From Bacteroides uniformis (GTDB taxonomy: Bacteria > Bacteroidota > Bacteroidia > Bacteroidales > Bacteroidaceae), in the NCBI RefSeq assembly GCF_025147485.1, contig NZ_CP102263.1, forward strand, positions 3,733,501 through 3,797,500: a stretch of 64,000 nucleotides of DNA, given 5' to 3'. Below are positions 17,675-26,009 of the stretch, in pieces (within the stretch, counting starts at the first letter, position 1; each line of letters begins with the position of its first letter). Below the pieces are notes generated by a model. That model saw nothing but the letters and a program-made list of their open reading frames with translations, ran no database searches and was not told where the DNA came from. A program made the position numbers and the translations under genes.

Positions 17675-19192
17675 TTATTGGTGTTGTTCTCTCAACAAGT
17701 CATTCACCGTCTTTACCGGATTGAATGTAGTCAGAGGCACTTCTACAAATACTGTGTTCCAATCACTCATGGCTCCGTTCCACAAACCGGGAAGTTCAAG
17801 CGCCTTCAGGTCCTTGCCGTTCTTGGACTTATAAGAGATGAAGCCTGTCGCTTTATCCACATACTTCACAAGATTGAACTTATGTCCTTTATAGTCACGT
17901 ACGGCGCAAACCAAATCCACCGGATTGAAATGGGTACCTTTTTCAAACATTTCCTTCTTTTCCGGGTCGCCCATATCAATCTGCGAACTTTCCAGAATCT
18001 GCAGAGAGATAGTACCGTCACTGTTGTATGCCAGGAACGGACCTCCGCCCGGTTCGCCTACGTTCTTCACCATACCGCAAACACGCATCGGACGGTTCAG
18101 CTTCTCTTTCAGATATATAACCAACTCGGCATCTTCCAGATTCTTTGTCTCCGGATTCTTGCAATAGAGTTGTTTCTGCAGGAATTGCAGAACTTCAAGA
18201 ATTTGCTCGTGTGTATACTTCCCGCTGTCAAGCAACTGCAGATAAGCAAACGCTCTCTGCTGTAACGCTACCAGCACACCGGCAATCAGTTTCTTATATA
18301 ATACGGTGTCACCTTTCAGCTTGTCGGGTACCACATTGTCTATATTCTTTATGAAGATAATATCCGCATCAAGGTCATTCAAGTTTTCAATCAAGGCGCC
18401 ATGACCGCCGGGACGGAACAACAATTTGCCATTGTCGCGGAAGGGTTTGTTTTCCATATCGGCGGCAATGGTATCGGTGCTCGGCTTCTGTTCCGAAAAA
18501 GAGATGTTATAATCCACCCCATACTTCTTTGCATAAGCGGCAGCCTTTTCGTCTACCAAAGCCTTGAACAAGGCACGATGTTCGGGCGAAACCGTGAAAT
18601 GCACATTCACCTTACCGTTCTTATTGGCAGCATACAATGCTCCTTCTACCAAGTGCTCTTCCAGCGGCGTGCGGCTACCGTCTTCATACTTATGGAACTT
18701 AAGCAATCCTTTGGGCAGAGCACCATAGTTCAGTCCGGCCCCTTCGAGTAAGGCAGCAACAACCGCCTTGTAGTTTCCAGCGGCAACCAAAGTCGGTATA
18801 TCCTTTCCGGCAGTCCTCTGGCAAGCGGTATTCAAGTCATCATAGAAGGCAAACTTCTCTATTTTCTCAAAGAAAGTCTTTTCAAAGTTTGTCTGGGGAG
18901 AGTCATAGTCTGCCCCGAGAAATTCAAACAAGTTCTTGAACATACGGCTGGCAGCACCCGAAGCAGGCACAAACTTCACCACCACTTTATCGGTTTGTGT
19001 ATATGCCTCCCAGGCATCCAGGTATTTCTTCTGTTCATCCGTATCCGGAGCCAGTATACCCTTTTCTACAGAAGCGGCGGCAGACAGCTTCAAGTATGGA
19101 AAACCTTTTTCGAAACAAGCCAACTGTTCGGCTATTTGTTCTTCGGAGATGCCTTTATTTTCGAGCAACTCTTTGTCTTGCGGTGTTATCAT
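17675..19192 (-). CDS. DUF4301 family protein
   Basis: 505 residues, full length for DUF4301, a family found mainly in Bacteroidota with no assigned reaction. A segment near residues 75-87 (FVPASGAASRMFK) resembles the G-x-x-S-R-M nucleotide loop of sugar nucleotidyltransferases, and LLFRPGGHGALIENLNDLDADIIFIKNIDNV resembles their later core in part. A nucleotidyltransferase-like fold is therefore plausible, but this is inference. It has its own -7 box at 19219-19226 and is divergent from the RelA gene. Confidence 0.85.
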   Translation of the reverse strand: MITPQDKELLENKGISEEQIAEQLACFEKGFPYLKLSAAASVEKGILAPDTDEQKKYLDAWEAYTQTDKVVVKFVPASGAASRMFKNLFEFLGADYDSPQTNFEKTFFEKIEKFAFYDDLNTACQRTAGKDIPTLVAAGNYKAVVAALLEGAGLNYGALPKGLLKFHKYEDGSRTPLEEHLVEGALYAANKNGKVNVHFTVSPEHRALFKALVDEKAAAYAKKYGVDYNISFSEQKPSTDTIAADMENKPFRDNGKLLFRPGGHGALIENLNDLDADIIFIKNIDNVVPDKLKGDTVLYKKLIAGVLVALQQRAFAYLQLLDSGKYTHEQILEVLQFLQKQLYCKNPETKNLEDAELVIYLKEKLNRPMRVCGMVKNVGEPGGGPFLAYNSDGTISLQILESSQIDMGDPEKKEMFEKGTHFNPVDLVCAVRDYKGHKFNLVKYVDKATGFISYKSKNGKDLKALELPGLWNGAMSDWNTVFVEVPLTTFNPVKTVNDLLREQHQ

Positions 19193-19218
19193 AATATCTT
19201 GTTTTATTAATTCATGCC

Positions 19219-19226
19219 CAAAAATA
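19219..19226 (-). promoter_or_regulatory. -7 box of DUF4301 gene
   Basis: CAAAAATA reads TATTTTTG on the minus strand (TAnnTTTG), 27 bp before the ATG at 19192. Confidence 0.5.
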
Positions 19227-19268
19227 CAAAAAAAGCAGAACTGCCGTCAAGAAAATGAAGAAAAAACT

Positions 19269-19276
19269 TACCTTTG
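19269..19276 (+). promoter_or_regulatory. -7 box of the RelA-type gene
   Basis: TACCTTTG is a full TAnnTTTG match 22 bp before the ATG at 19298. It contains the in-frame TTG at 19274 and so argues against that codon as the translation start. Confidence 0.6.
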
Positions 19277-19297
19277 AAGCATAAAATACGGACGATT

Positions 19298-21517
19298 ATG
19301 GAAACTGATGAATTTTTCACTATCAAAGAGAAAGATTTACTCTTCTCGCTCTACCGCAAACTGTTGCAACTTTCCGGAGAAACCCTCCAGAAGGGGGACT
19401 GCAAAAAGCTGAAAACACATCTTGTCAATACTATACAGAACAACCGTATCCAGCGTGATATATTCGGTTTGAATCCCGTCATCAAAGATATGCAGACGGC
19501 TGTCATTGTAGCGGAAGAAATCGGAATGAAGCGTGCTTCTATCCTGGGGCTCATGCTGCACGACTCCGTGCGCTGCGGCACTTGCACCGCTCTGGAAGTG
19601 GAGCAAATCTATGGCGAGGATGTGGCAGGCATCATCCGGGGATTGATACGTGTAAACGAACTTTATTCCAAAAGCCCTACCATCGAGTCCGAGAATTTCC
19701 GCAACTTGTTGCTGACTTTCGCCGAAGACATGCGTGTCATTCTCATCATGATTGCCGACCGCGTAAACATCATGCGGCAGATAAAGGATTGCAAGAACGA
19801 TGAAGCCCGTCGGCAGGTAGCCAACGAAGCGGCTTATCTCTATGCGCCCCTTGCCCATAAGCTGGGTCTGTACAAATTGAAGTCGGAACTGGAAGACCTC
19901 TCATTGAAATATACAGAAAAGGAAGTTTACTACCATATCAAGGAAAAACTGAATGAGACCAAGGCATCGCGTGACAAGTACATTGCCGCCTTCATTGCAC
20001 CGGTACAGAAGAAGCTCGAAGAAGCCGGACTGAAGTTCCATATTAAAGGACGCACCAAGTCCATCCACTCCATCTACCAGAAAATGAAGAAGCAGAAATG
20101 CCCCTTCGAAGGCGTGTATGACCTGTTCGCCATCCGCGTCATCCTGGACTCTTGCCTGGAAAAGGAGAAACTGGAATGTTGGCAGGCCTACTCCATCGTA
20201 ACAGATATGTACCAGCCTAACCCGAAAAGGCTACGCGACTGGCTGTCCGTACCTAAAAGCAACGGATATGAATCACTGCACATCACCGTGATGGGCCCCG
20301 AAGGCAAATGGGTGGAAGTACAAATACGTACCGAACGCATGGATGATATTGCCGAACGAGGCCTGGCCGCCCATTGGCGATACAAAGGAGTGAAAGGTGA
20401 ATCTGGTCTTGACGAATGGCTGACTTCCGTACGCGAAGCCTTAGAGAGCTCGGACAGCAACGGACTGGAAACGATGGACCAGTTCAAACTGGATTTGTAC
20501 GAAGACGAGGTATTTGTATTTACCCCCAAAGGTGATTTGTTCAAACTTGCCAAAGGCTCCACCGTGCTCGATTTTGCGTTCCACATCCATAGCAAACTGG
20601 GCTGCAAATGTATCGGTGCAAAAGTGAACGGCAAGAATGTACAGCTGAAGCAAATGCTGCATAGCGGTGACCAGGTGGAGATAATGACATCGAATACGCA
20701 GACGCCCAAGCAGGACTGGCTGAACATCGTAACCACCTCCAAGGCACGCACCAAAATACGCCAGGCATTGAAGGAAATGGCTGCACGCCAGCACGCCTTC
20801 GCTAAGGAAACCCTGGAACGCAAGTTCAAGAACCGGAAGATAGAGTATGATGAAGGAACCATGATGCGCCTCATCAAGCGCCTCGGTTTCAAGATAGTGA
20901 CCGACTTCTATCAAGCCATAGCCGATGAAGAACTGGATGTCAACGAGATTATAGACAAATACCAGGAACAGCAAAGACGGGAAAATGATACGCGCGACGA
21001 TATTGTCTACCGCAGTGCTGAAGGCTATAACCTTCAACAAGGCATACCGGAAGAGATAGGTACCAAAGAAGATGTACTGGTCATTGATCAAAATCTGAAA
21101 GGATTGGATTTCAAGTTGGCACGCTGCTGCAATCCCATCTATGGAGATGATGTATTCGGCTTTGTCAGTGTGACGGGAGGTATCAAGATACACCGTTGCG
21201 ATTGTCCCAATGCCAGTGATTTGCACTCACGTTTCGGCTACCGTATCGTGAAGGCACGCTGGGCCGGAAAGTCACAAGGTACACAGTACCCCATCACCCT
21301 GCGCGTAGTGGGACACGATGACATCGGCATCGTGACCAACATCACTTCCATCATTTCCAAAGAAACGGGTATTACTTTGAGAAGCATCGGCATTGACTCG
21401 CATGACGGGCTGTTCTCCGGAACACTAACCATCATGGTGAGCGATACGGGACATCTGGAAGCACTTGTCAAGAAACTGAGAACAGTAAAGGGAGTGAAAC
21501 AGGTTTCAAGGAATTAA
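19298..21517 (+). CDS. RelA/SpoT family (p)ppGpp synthetase, hydrolase site degenerate
   Basis: 739 residues from ATG 19298. The order is a degenerate HD domain, synthetase (GRTKSIHSIYQKMK, KSNGYESLHI, WVEVQIRTERMDDIAERGLAAHW), TGS (VFVFTPKGDLFKLAKGSTVLDFAF), helical and zinc-finger-like regions (ARCCNPIYGDDVFGFV) and a C-terminal ACT domain. In Rel/SpoT the hydrolase needs a histidine in a Y-x-x-H-P segment and H-D-x-x-E-D. Here the first is absent and the second reads HDSVRC, so hydrolysis should be lost, giving a RelA-like monofunctional synthetase. A second, bifunctional homologue would be expected elsewhere in the genome. Confidence 0.93.
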   Translation: METDEFFTIKEKDLLFSLYRKLLQLSGETLQKGDCKKLKTHLVNTIQNNRIQRDIFGLNPVIKDMQTAVIVAEEIGMKRASILGLMLHDSVRCGTCTALEVEQIYGEDVAGIIRGLIRVNELYSKSPTIESENFRNLLLTFAEDMRVILIMIADRVNIMRQIKDCKNDEARRQVANEAAYLYAPLAHKLGLYKLKSELEDLSLKYTEKEVYYHIKEKLNETKASRDKYIAAFIAPVQKKLEEAGLKFHIKGRTKSIHSIYQKMKKQKCPFEGVYDLFAIRVILDSCLEKEKLECWQAYSIVTDMYQPNPKRLRDWLSVPKSNGYESLHITVMGPEGKWVEVQIRTERMDDIAERGLAAHWRYKGVKGESGLDEWLTSVREALESSDSNGLETMDQFKLDLYEDEVFVFTPKGDLFKLAKGSTVLDFAFHIHSKLGCKCIGAKVNGKNVQLKQMLHSGDQVEIMTSNTQTPKQDWLNIVTTSKARTKIRQALKEMAARQHAFAKETLERKFKNRKIEYDEGTMMRLIKRLGFKIVTDFYQAIADEELDVNEIIDKYQEQQRRENDTRDDIVYRSAEGYNLQQGIPEEIGTKEDVLVIDQNLKGLDFKLARCCNPIYGDDVFGFVSVTGGIKIHRCDCPNASDLHSRFGYRIVKARWAGKSQGTQYPITLRVVGHDDIGIVTNITSIISKETGITLRSIGIDSHDGLFSGTLTIMVSDTGHLEALVKKLRTVKGVKQVSRN

Positions 21518-21533
21518 GCAACAACTATAATCC

Positions 21534-21905
21534 ATGAAGTACGACTTTAAAAAGCAGTTGCGCAGTTTCGGATATGCCTGGAAAGGTATCCGGTGTTGCA
21601 TAGGAAAAGAACAGAACCTGAGCTTCCATCTGATAGCTACGGCTGTGGTAGTCATTGCAGGATTCGTTTTAGGCATTACCCGCATGGAGTGGATGATAAT
21701 CATTCTCTGCATCGGAGTGGTGATAGCAGCCGAACTGTTCAATACCGCCATTGAGAAGCTGGTCGACCTGGTGTCTCCCCAACAGCATCCCGTGGCAGGG
21801 CAAGTAAAAGACATAGCCGCCGGAGCAGTACTGGTATGTGCTGCAACGGCGGCCATTATAGGATTGATTGTATTTATCCCTTACCTCACCCGCTTCTTCT
21901 TATAA
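21534..21905 (+). CDS. dgkA: Diacylglycerol kinase (DgkA family)
   Basis: 123 residues with three membrane spans and the signature AAELFNTAIEKLVDLVSP, whose Glu and Asn bind catalytic metal. DgkA-type kinases phosphorylate diacylglycerol or, in some groups, undecaprenol, so the lipid cannot be fixed here. It lies 16 bp after the RelA-type gene and is probably co-transcribed. Its last 25 bp overlap the 3' end of the convergent MFS gene. Confidence 0.93.
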   Translation: MKYDFKKQLRSFGYAWKGIRCCIGKEQNLSFHLIATAVVVIAGFVLGITRMEWMIIILCIGVVIAAELFNTAIEKLVDLVSPQQHPVAGQVKDIAAGAVLVCAATAAIIGLIVFIPYLTRFFL

Positions 21906-22858
21906 TAAGGATAGGTCAGCAGTACAAAGAAAAATACGGCAAGCATAGCAGCAACAGACGCCACATGGTATATCTGCGCTTTGTCCATCAGGTGGCAAGC
22001 CACAGTCATGCCCACCAGCAGCCCTGCCTCCATAGACAAATGACAAGTGGTGTTTGCCGTTCCACGCTGGCAATGGTGCGACAGCTTGACGAACATCTTC
22101 ATGAACGGGACTGTAATGAACACCAATACAGCCAATGCCGCCAATGACCAGTAATCGCCCACAAACATCAGTGGCAGCAACGCTCCCGGTACAAAAGCAA
22201 TCAGTAGCATATTGATGGCAGGTATCCATGCACGCGGCAATAAGAAGCGGTCCATATTGCACAACGACACGCCTATCGGAGCACGGAAAGCCACATATAC
22301 CCTCGATGCGAAAAATATGCTAGCCAGTCCGGCCGCTACGGACAGATAGGTCACCATACGGAAACCATACATCTTATACATTCCAATGCCCAACACAACA
22401 CCCACCAGCATGCCCAAGCGTGCAGCCCATGCATATACCATGTTTCCTGCGCTGCGGCGCGCGGAAGTCGTTATGTCGATGGCCACCGTAATGCCCGCTG
22501 TGGTTGCCAGCCCGAAACATGCTCCCTGCACAGCGGCAAGCAGCAGAAATTTCGTATAACCATCCACAAAGGCATATCCCAGAACAGCCGCCAGCATAAT
22601 GAGTGCGGAGTAAAGGAGCACGTGTTTCCTTTTATATTCATCGACCAGATAGGCATGGAAAGGACCGACAGCAAACATGGCCACCACAAAGACCAGAAAC
22701 ATGCTGCCCGCCTGCCCGACGGAAACACCCAACTGCTCTCCCATCACAAAAGGAAGCAAAGGGAAAAGCATATAGACGGATATGAACAGCAACAGATTTG
22801 CCGTACACATCCGCCAAAAATTGAGTGTCATGAGTTTGTTAGTACTGTTCTTTCTCAT
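21881..22858 (-). CDS. MFS transporter (short, about 10 spans)
   Basis: 325 residues, shorter than the usual 390-450. I count about ten hydrophobic spans. The first six include the MFS loop 2-3 feature ([16 protein letters not shown]), but the second half seems to have only four. The function is probably drug or metabolite export, with no substrate clue. Its start lies inside panB (20-bp overlap), so panB and this gene are translated from one message. The 3' end overlaps dgkA tail to tail. Confidence 0.85.
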   Translation of the reverse strand: MRKNSTNKLMTLNFWRMCTANLLLFISVYMLFPLLPFVMGEQLGVSVGQAGSMFLVFVVAMFAVGPFHAYLVDEYKRKHVLLYSALIMLAAVLGYAFVDGYTKFLLLAAVQGACFGLATTAGITVAIDITTSARRSAGNMVYAWAARLGMLVGVVLGIGMYKMYGFRMVTYLSVAAGLASIFFASRVYVAFRAPIGVSLCNMDRFLLPRAWIPAINMLLIAFVPGALLPLMFVGDYWSLAALAVLVFITVPFMKMFVKLSHHCQRGTANTTCHLSMEAGLLVGMTVACHLMDKAQIYHVASVAAMLAVFFFVLLTYPYYKKKRVR

Positions 22859-23657
22859 TCGGGAAATCTAAATTCTTCACATCGGATACATAACGGCTGA
22901 TGGCATCCGTCATCACTGTATGCAGGTCGGCATAGCGACGCAGGAAACGGGGACGAAAACCGTTATTCATACCCAGCATATCCTGAACCACCAACACCTG
23001 GCCGTCCACATCGCCACCGGCACCGATGCCTATAACGGGTATAGTCAGCTCGCTTGCCACGCGGGCAGCCAATGCGGCAGGAATCTTCTCCAATACCAGT
23101 CCGAAGCATCCGGCTTCTTCCAGCAAATGCGCATCGCGTACCAGTTTCTCGGCTTCGGCATCATCCTTGGCACGGACCGTATATGTTCCATACTTGTTGA
23201 TGGATTGGGGCATCAGTCCGAGATGTCCCATGATGGGAATACCGGCGCTGAGGATACGCTTCACCGTACCGATGATTTCCTCGCCTCCCTCCAGTTTGAG
23301 GGCGTCGGCATGGCTTTCTTTCATAATACGGATAGCGGAAGCCAATCCCTCCAGTTCGTTGCCCTGATAAGAGCCGAAAGGCATGTCGACAATGACCATG
23401 GCACGCTTCACACCGCGAACCACGGATTTGCCATGATAAATCATCTGGTCGAGCGTGATGGGAAGCGTGGTGACATTGCCTGCCATTACATTGGAAGCGG
23501 AATCTCCCACCAGAATCACGTCTACCCCGGCACCGTCCACAATCTGCGCCATAGTATAGTCGTATGATGTCAACATTGATATTTTTTCGCCTCTCTGTTT
23601 CATTTCGATAAGGCGATGTGTAGTCACTTTACGAGTGTCGTCTGAAATATAACCCAT
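22839..23657 (-). CDS. panB: 3-methyl-2-oxobutanoate hydroxymethyltransferase PanB
   Basis: 272 residues. Visible motifs are [31 protein letters not shown] (metal-binding Asp), the GGEEI segment, and [12 protein letters not shown], which carries the catalytic Glu. PanB adds the hydroxymethyl group from methylene-tetrahydrofolate to make ketopantoate in coenzyme A synthesis. The gene has its own -7 box and is followed by the overlapping MFS gene. Confidence 0.97.
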   Translation of the reverse strand: MGYISDDTRKVTTHRLIEMKQRGEKISMLTSYDYTMAQIVDGAGVDVILVGDSASNVMAGNVTTLPITLDQMIYHGKSVVRGVKRAMVIVDMPFGSYQGNELEGLASAIRIMKESHADALKLEGGEEIIGTVKRILSAGIPIMGHLGLMPQSINKYGTYTVRAKDDAEAEKLVRDAHLLEEAGCFGLVLEKIPAALAARVASELTIPVIGIGAGGDVDGQVLVVQDMLGMNNGFRPRFLRRYADLHTVMTDAISRYVSDVKNLDFPNEKEQY

Positions 23658-23715
23658 GATAGTATTTACAATTTGGCAATTTACAATTTACAATTACTCA
23701 ATTTAATTTTCGGCG

Positions 23716-23723
23716 CAAAGGTA
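23716..23723 (-). promoter_or_regulatory. -7 box of panB
   Basis: CAAAGGTA reads TACCTTTG on the minus strand, 59 bp before the panB ATG, in a gap with tandem AATTTACAATTT-like low-complexity sequence. Confidence 0.5.
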
Positions 23724-23736
23724 ATCCTTTTTCTGA

Positions 23737-24384
23737 TTACTTGTGCAATTGAGTTAATTTATCGTAAGTGAATCCCTGAAAGTCATCCAATACATAATGA
23801 CACAACGGAGCTATGTCTTCACGGGAATTGGTGGTTGCCAACCCTATAACGGTAGCTCCTGAAGCCATGCCGGCTTTCAGCCCGTTGAAAGAATCCTCGA
23901 ATACATATGTGGTGTCGGGAGTTGTGCCGAAAACCTCCATACCCAACAGAAAACAATCCGGTGCAGGCTTGGAAGCCGTAAACATCTCGGCCGTAAGGAT
24001 ACGGTCGAAAAGAGTCTTTATTTCGGGATGAACCCGATAGACAGCTGCCATCTTCGCTTCGTTGGAGCTGGTCACTACGGCAGTCTTCACCCCATTCCGG
24101 TGTAGGTCGGCAATGAAGTCAAGCACTCCGGGAATAAAGTCGAATGACATTTCCTGTTCAAAGCGGTTCAGCCGTTCGGTAATTTCGGCTTGTTCCTTCG
24201 CCATACCCGGAAAAAAGGTATCATAAATATAGACCAGCGTCTGGCCCTTCACCCTGCCTTCAATATCATCCATACCCAAATACTGCTTTCCCATTTCATG
24301 CCAGAAGTGACTGTACTGTGTTTCCGTGTCTACCACCACGCCGTCAAAATCAAAAAGTACGGCGGTTGCTTTTGTTGTGTCCAT
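23737..24384 (-). CDS. HAD-superfamily phosphatase / phosphoglucomutase-like
   Basis: 215 residues from ATG 24384 (MDTTKATAVLFDFDGVVVDT). HAD motif I is DFDGV (nucleophile and acid/base Asp), motif II is VVTSSNE, and motif IV is YVFEDSFNGLKAG, with a helical cap between I and II. This is the subgroup of beta-phosphoglucomutases and sugar-phosphate phosphatases; the substrate is not determinable. The frame is open to 24462, but the extra 26 residues are not family-like and would overlap the divergent MATE promoter. Confidence 0.9.
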   Translation of the reverse strand: MDTTKATAVLFDFDGVVVDTETQYSHFWHEMGKQYLGMDDIEGRVKGQTLVYIYDTFFPGMAKEQAEITERLNRFEQEMSFDFIPGVLDFIADLHRNGVKTAVVTSSNEAKMAAVYRVHPEIKTLFDRILTAEMFTASKPAPDCFLLGMEVFGTTPDTTYVFEDSFNGLKAGMASGATVIGLATTNSREDIAPLCHYVLDDFQGFTYDKLTQLHK

Positions 24385-24470
24385 AAACTTTCTTTTACCT
24401 AAATCTGTTAATACCAAAACATTATAGCGTACAAAGGTGGGAATAATCTGCGAATCAAACAAATATTTTA

Positions 24471-24478
24471 TACCTTTG
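24471..24478 (+). promoter_or_regulatory. -7 box of MATE gene
   Basis: TACCTTTG is an exact TAnnTTTG match, 25 bp before the ATG at 24503. An upstream in-frame ATG at 24437 precedes this box and is therefore rejected as the start. Confidence 0.6.
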
Positions 24479-24502
24479 TGCTCCTTAATTGACTCATATC
24501 AA

Positions 24503-25858
24503 ATGAACAACGCGCATATATTAGGAACCGAACGTATTGGCAAACTGCTTGTGCAGTACTCCATTCCGGCCATTATAGGCATGACGATTACTTCGTTGTA
24601 CAACATCATCGACAGCATTTTCATCGGTCATGGCGTAGGTCCTATGGGCATTGCCGGACTCGCCATTACTTTCCCTCTGATGAATCTGGTCGTGGCTTTC
24701 TGTACGATGGTATCGGCAGGTGGCTCCACCATTTCGTCCATCCGGTTGGGACAGAAAGACCTGGACGGAGCAACGGAAGTATTGGGAAACACACTGATGT
24801 TCTGCCTGGTCAACGCATTCATATTCGGCAGTGTTTCATTCATCTTTCTGGATGACATCCTGCGCTTCTTCGGTGCCAGCAATGATACGTTGCCATATGC
24901 CCGCGACTTTATGCAGGTGATATTACTGGGTACCCCCGTCACTTATACCATGATTGGCCTAAACAATATCATGCGTGCCACGGGATATCCCAAGAAAGCG
25001 ATGCTCACGTCTATGGTAACGGTAGTCTGCAACATAATCCTCGCTCCCATTTTCATCTTCCAATTTGACTGGGGAATACGGGGAGCTGCAACGGCAACGG
25101 TCATCTCGCAGTTCATCGGCATGGTGTGGGTAGTGAGCCATTTCCTGCAAAAGACAAGTGTGGTACGTCTGCAACGGGGGTTCTGGAAGATGAAGAAACG
25201 TATCATCAGTAGTATATTATCCATCGGTATGTCACCGTTCCTGATGAACGTCACGGCATGTGTCATTGTGATTATCGTAAACAACAGCCTCCAACAGTAC
25301 GGAGGCGATATGGCCATCGGGGCATATGGCATTATCAACCGACTGCTGGTACTCTATGTAATGATTGTATTGGGGCTGACGATGGGAATGCAACCGATTG
25401 TAGGCTATAACTTCGGTGCGCAAAAGCACGACCGTGTGAAGGCTACCCTGCGCCTGACCATCATTGCCGGAGTATGTATCACCAGTACCGGCTTCCTTAT
25501 CTGCGAATTGTTCCCCCATGCCATATCTGCCATCTTTACCAGTGATGAAGAGTTGATAGATATTGCTTCCAGAGGCGTACGCATTGCCGTAGCCATATTC
25601 CCGCTGGTAGGCGCACAGATTGTCATTGGCAATTTCTTCCAAAGCATCGGGAAAGCGAAAATCAGCATCTTCTTATCGCTGACACGCCAATTACTGTATC
25701 TGTTGCCGGGACTACTGATATTCCCACATTACTTTGGGCTGGACGGCATCTGGATATGTATGCCGGTATCGGACTTCTTTGCTTTTGTAACGGCAGCGGT
25801 GGCATTGTGGATATATGTAAAGAGATTACCCACAGGAATTACCGAAAAAGCGAGGTGA
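24503..25858 (+). CDS. MATE family efflux transporter
   Basis: 451 residues with about 12 membrane spans in two homologous halves, starting NNAHILGTERIGKLLVQYSIPAI. Segments such as FIGHGVGPMGIAGLAITFPL and GMQPIVGYNFGAQ are typical of the MepA-like branch of the MATE family. These use a Na+ or H+ gradient to export cationic drugs or metabolites. It is monocistronic and ends facing the permease operon across a 151-bp gap. Confidence 0.93.
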   Translation: MNNAHILGTERIGKLLVQYSIPAIIGMTITSLYNIIDSIFIGHGVGPMGIAGLAITFPLMNLVVAFCTMVSAGGSTISSIRLGQKDLDGATEVLGNTLMFCLVNAFIFGSVSFIFLDDILRFFGASNDTLPYARDFMQVILLGTPVTYTMIGLNNIMRATGYPKKAMLTSMVTVVCNIILAPIFIFQFDWGIRGAATATVISQFIGMVWVVSHFLQKTSVVRLQRGFWKMKKRIISSILSIGMSPFLMNVTACVIVIIVNNSLQQYGGDMAIGAYGIINRLLVLYVMIVLGLTMGMQPIVGYNFGAQKHDRVKATLRLTIIAGVCITSTGFLICELFPHAISAIFTSDEELIDIASRGVRIAVAIFPLVGAQIVIGNFFQSIGKAKISIFLSLTRQLLYLLPGLLIFPHYFGLDGIWICMPVSDFFAFVTAAVALWIYVKRLPTGITEKAR

Positions 25859-25932
25859 AAGTGATTTATTCTACTGCAAATATTGCATTTTATGTTATAA
25901 CAAATAAATTGTTCGAAAATATATCATTCATT

Positions 25933-25998
25933 CAGCCCAAACACATCATCTATTCGCCCCAAACAGATGGTCTGTCTACCCCAAACGCATGATGTATG
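25933..25998. repeat. 22-bp-pitch repeat element (locus 3, CCCAAAC type)
   Basis: Three direct units of 22 bp lie in the convergent gap between the MATE gene and the last permease. CCCAAAC is at 25936, 25958 and 25980, exactly 22 bp apart, and each is followed by a variant of RNATSRTST. No inverted copy of the core is seen. Function unknown. Confidence 0.65.
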
Positions 25999-26009
25999 TT
26001 GCGGCAACT

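Noticed and set aside
19274..19297. TTG start for the RelA-type gene at 19274
   Set aside because: The TTG is part of a TACCTTTG -7 box, so it would be upstream of the transcript start.
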